8,021 nucleotides of DNA from NCBI GenBank assembly GCA_021647685.1, contig JAKIUH010000195.1:1-8021 (forward strand). The letters run 5' to 3'. This stretch comes from Bacteroidales bacterium. GTDB taxonomy: Bacteria; Bacteroidota; Bacteroidia; Bacteroidales; NBLH01. Positions 7,046-8,021 of this stretch are shown one piece after another. Position 1 is the stretch's first letter; each line of letters starts with the position of its first letter. A program made the position numbers and the translations under genes. Below the pieces are notes generated by a model. It made no database searches. It had not been told where the DNA came from and saw only the letters and a program-made list of their open reading frames with translations.

Positions 7046-7059
7046 ATGATAAAAATCAT
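7046..7059. promoter_or_regulatory. FNR/CRP-family-like operator upstream of gdhA
   Basis: ATGAT-AAAA-ATCAT is a perfect inverted repeat containing TGAT-N4-ATCA, the core of the FNR-type consensus TTGAT-N4-ATCAA. It is centred about 91 bp before the gdhA ATG and about 55 bp before the TACCTTTA promoter-like box. Binding by a Crp/Fnr regulator is inference; such short palindromes also arise by chance in AT-rich gaps. Confidence 0.3.
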
Positions 7060-7066
7060 TTATTAT

Positions 7067-7101
7067 TTCAAAAAAAATTACATCTAATTCAAAAAAAATT
7101 A
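7067..7101 (+). repeat. Tandem A-tract direct repeat, 21-bp period
   Basis: TTCAAAAAAAATTA occurs identically at 7067-7080 and 7088-7101, a period of 21 bp or about two helical turns. The two A8 tracts therefore face the same side of the helix, which would bend DNA or act as an upstream promoter element just before the probable gdhA promoter. Confidence 0.5.
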
Positions 7102-7103
7102 AT

Positions 7104-7111
7104 TACCTTTA
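7104..7111 (+). promoter_or_regulatory. Possible -7 element for gdhA
   Basis: TACCTTTA matches the Bacteroidota -7 consensus TAnnTTTG at all but the last fixed base and lies 32 bp before the gdhA ATG. No -33 TTG is seen at 19-21 bp upstream, where the A-tract repeat lies instead. Confidence 0.3.
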
Positions 7112-7143
7112 AAGCATTATTAATTAACCTAAAATGAAATACT

Positions 7144-8021
7144 ATGGCATACGTATTAGATGACTTTATGGCAAAAGTAATTGCCAAAAATCCCGGGGAA
7201 GTTGAATTTCACCAGGCTGTTAGCGAAGTTGTTGAATCTGTGATTCCTTTTATTGAAGAAAATCCGAAATATGAGCACGGAAAAATCCTTGAAAGAATGG
7301 TTGAACCCGAACGTGTTATTATGTTTAGAGTTCCTTGGTTGGATGATAAGGGAAACATTCAGGTAAACAGAGGTTTTCGTATAGAAATGAACAGTGCAAT
7401 TGGACCTTATAAAGGAGGTTTGCGTTTCCACCCTTCGGTAACTTTAGGAATTCTAAAATTTTTAGCATTCGAACAAGTCTTTAAAAATAGTTTAACCACA
7501 CTGCCAATGGGTGGTGGGAAAGGTGGATCTGATTTTGATCCAAAAGGAAAATCAGACAATGAAGTAATGAAATTTTGTCAATCATTTATGACAGAATTGT
7601 CTAAACATATTGGAGCTAATACAGATGTGCCTGCCGGAGATATAGGTGTTGGTGGTAGAGAAATTGGTTTTTTGTTTGGTCAATACAAAAAAATAAGAAA
7701 TGAATTTACAGGGGTATTAACCGGTAAAGGAATGAGTTACGGAGGTTCTCTAATTCGTCCGGAAGCGACTGGTTATGGAGTTGTTTATTTTTCAGACATG
7801 ATGTTAAAAGAAGTTGGAGAATCCTTAAATGGAAAAATAGCAGTGATTTCTGGTTCGGGTAATGTAGCTCAATTTGCTACGGAAAAAGCAACTGAATTAG
7901 GAGCAAAAGTGGTTACTTTATCCGATTCGAGCGGTTATATTTATGATGCTGATGGTATTGATGCCGAAAAACTATCATTTGTTAAAGAATTGAAAAATGT
8001 AAAAAGAGGTAGAATTCATGA
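7144..8021 (+). CDS. gdhA: NADP-type glutamate dehydrogenase (partial, 3' end outside window)
   Basis: The first 292 codons, of the roughly 445 usual for hexameric bacterial GdhA. The enzyme reversibly aminates 2-oxoglutarate to glutamate using ammonium and a nicotinamide cofactor, joining central carbon and nitrogen metabolism in the cytoplasm. The family substrate-site pattern is intact: GPYKGGLRFHPSV (87-99, Lys90), Lys114, LPMGGGKGG (120-128, catalytic Lys126), and NTDVPAGDIGVGGREIG (159-175, catalytic Asp166). The Rossmann fold follows with GSGNVAQF (237-244). The next strand ends in SDSSG (260-264), as in E. coli GdhA, which favours NADP(H); cofactor choice is inferred. Start ATG 7144 gives the normal N-terminus (MAYVLDDFMAKV); no Shine-Dalgarno is seen. 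An out-of-frame 9-codon frame from ATG 7134 overlaps the start. The gene is divergent from the 1280-residue signalling gene across a 343-bp promoter gap and shows no damage within the window. Confidence 0.96.
   Translation, partial: MAYVLDDFMAKVIAKNPGEVEFHQAVSEVVESVIPFIEENPKYEHGKILERMVEPERVIMFRVPWLDDKGNIQVNRGFRIEMNSAIGPYKGGLRFHPSVTLGILKFLAFEQVFKNSLTTLPMGGGKGGSDFDPKGKSDNEVMKFCQSFMTELSKHIGANTDVPAGDIGVGGREIGFLFGQYKKIRNEFTGVLTGKGMSYGGSLIRPEATGYGVVYFSDMMLKEVGESLNGKIAVISGSGNVAQFATEKATELGAKVVTLSDSSGYIYDADGIDAEKLSFVKELKNVKRGRIH

Noticed and set aside
7156..7431. 91-codon minus-strand reading frame
   Set aside because: It is entirely antisense to well-conserved gdhA codons, so it is a shadow frame.
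1..8021. CRISPR array, tRNA or rRNA genes
   Set aside because: No regularly spaced repeats, and no tRNA- or rRNA-like sequence noticed in the intergenic gaps.

Overview
The window is AT-rich DNA from a member of the Bacteroidota, most likely Bacteroidales or a relative. This is inferred from the protein families, from A-rich leaders without clear Shine-Dalgarno sequences, and from a dispersed repeat type I associate with flavobacteria-like genomes. No taxonomic search was possible.

Layout, left to right. (1) 1-195, + strand: the last 64 codons of a DnaQ-like 3'-5' exonuclease, followed by a weak terminator-like hairpin. (2) 415-579, + strand: a decayed 5' end of what looks like a membrane signalling protein (adenylate-cyclase-associated N-terminus). 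It has an in-frame stop and then runs antisense into the next gene. (3) 558-2567, - strand: a 669-residue pseudo-receiver/receiver/PPDK_N ATP-grasp protein that lacks about 320 C-terminal residues found in its neighbour. (4) 2568-2957: a gap with an inverted-repeat cluster and a GC-richer, strongly palindromic repeat of about 145 bp. (5) 2958-6800, - strand: a full-length 1280-residue paralogue with two extra GAF-like domains at the N-terminus. (6) 6801-7143: a divergent promoter region. (7) 7144-8021, + strand: the first 292 codons of NADP-type glutamate dehydrogenase (gdhA), cut by the window edge.

The core of the window is the tandem pair of receiver-ATP-grasp proteins. They look like soluble signal-transduction enzymes: sensor (GAF-like, one copy only), pseudo-receiver, receiver, then the nucleotide-binding half of pyruvate phosphate dikinase/PEP synthase. 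They lack the canonical phospho-histidine swivel and the PEP/pyruvate TIM barrel, so they are unlikely to be ordinary PEP synthases. Their true reaction is unknown to me.

The junction near 555-580 is the most informative evolutionary signal. Two genes facing each other both lose their 3' ends there, as expected if one deletion removed the tails of two convergent genes. The short paralogue would then be a deletion relic rather than a natural short form.
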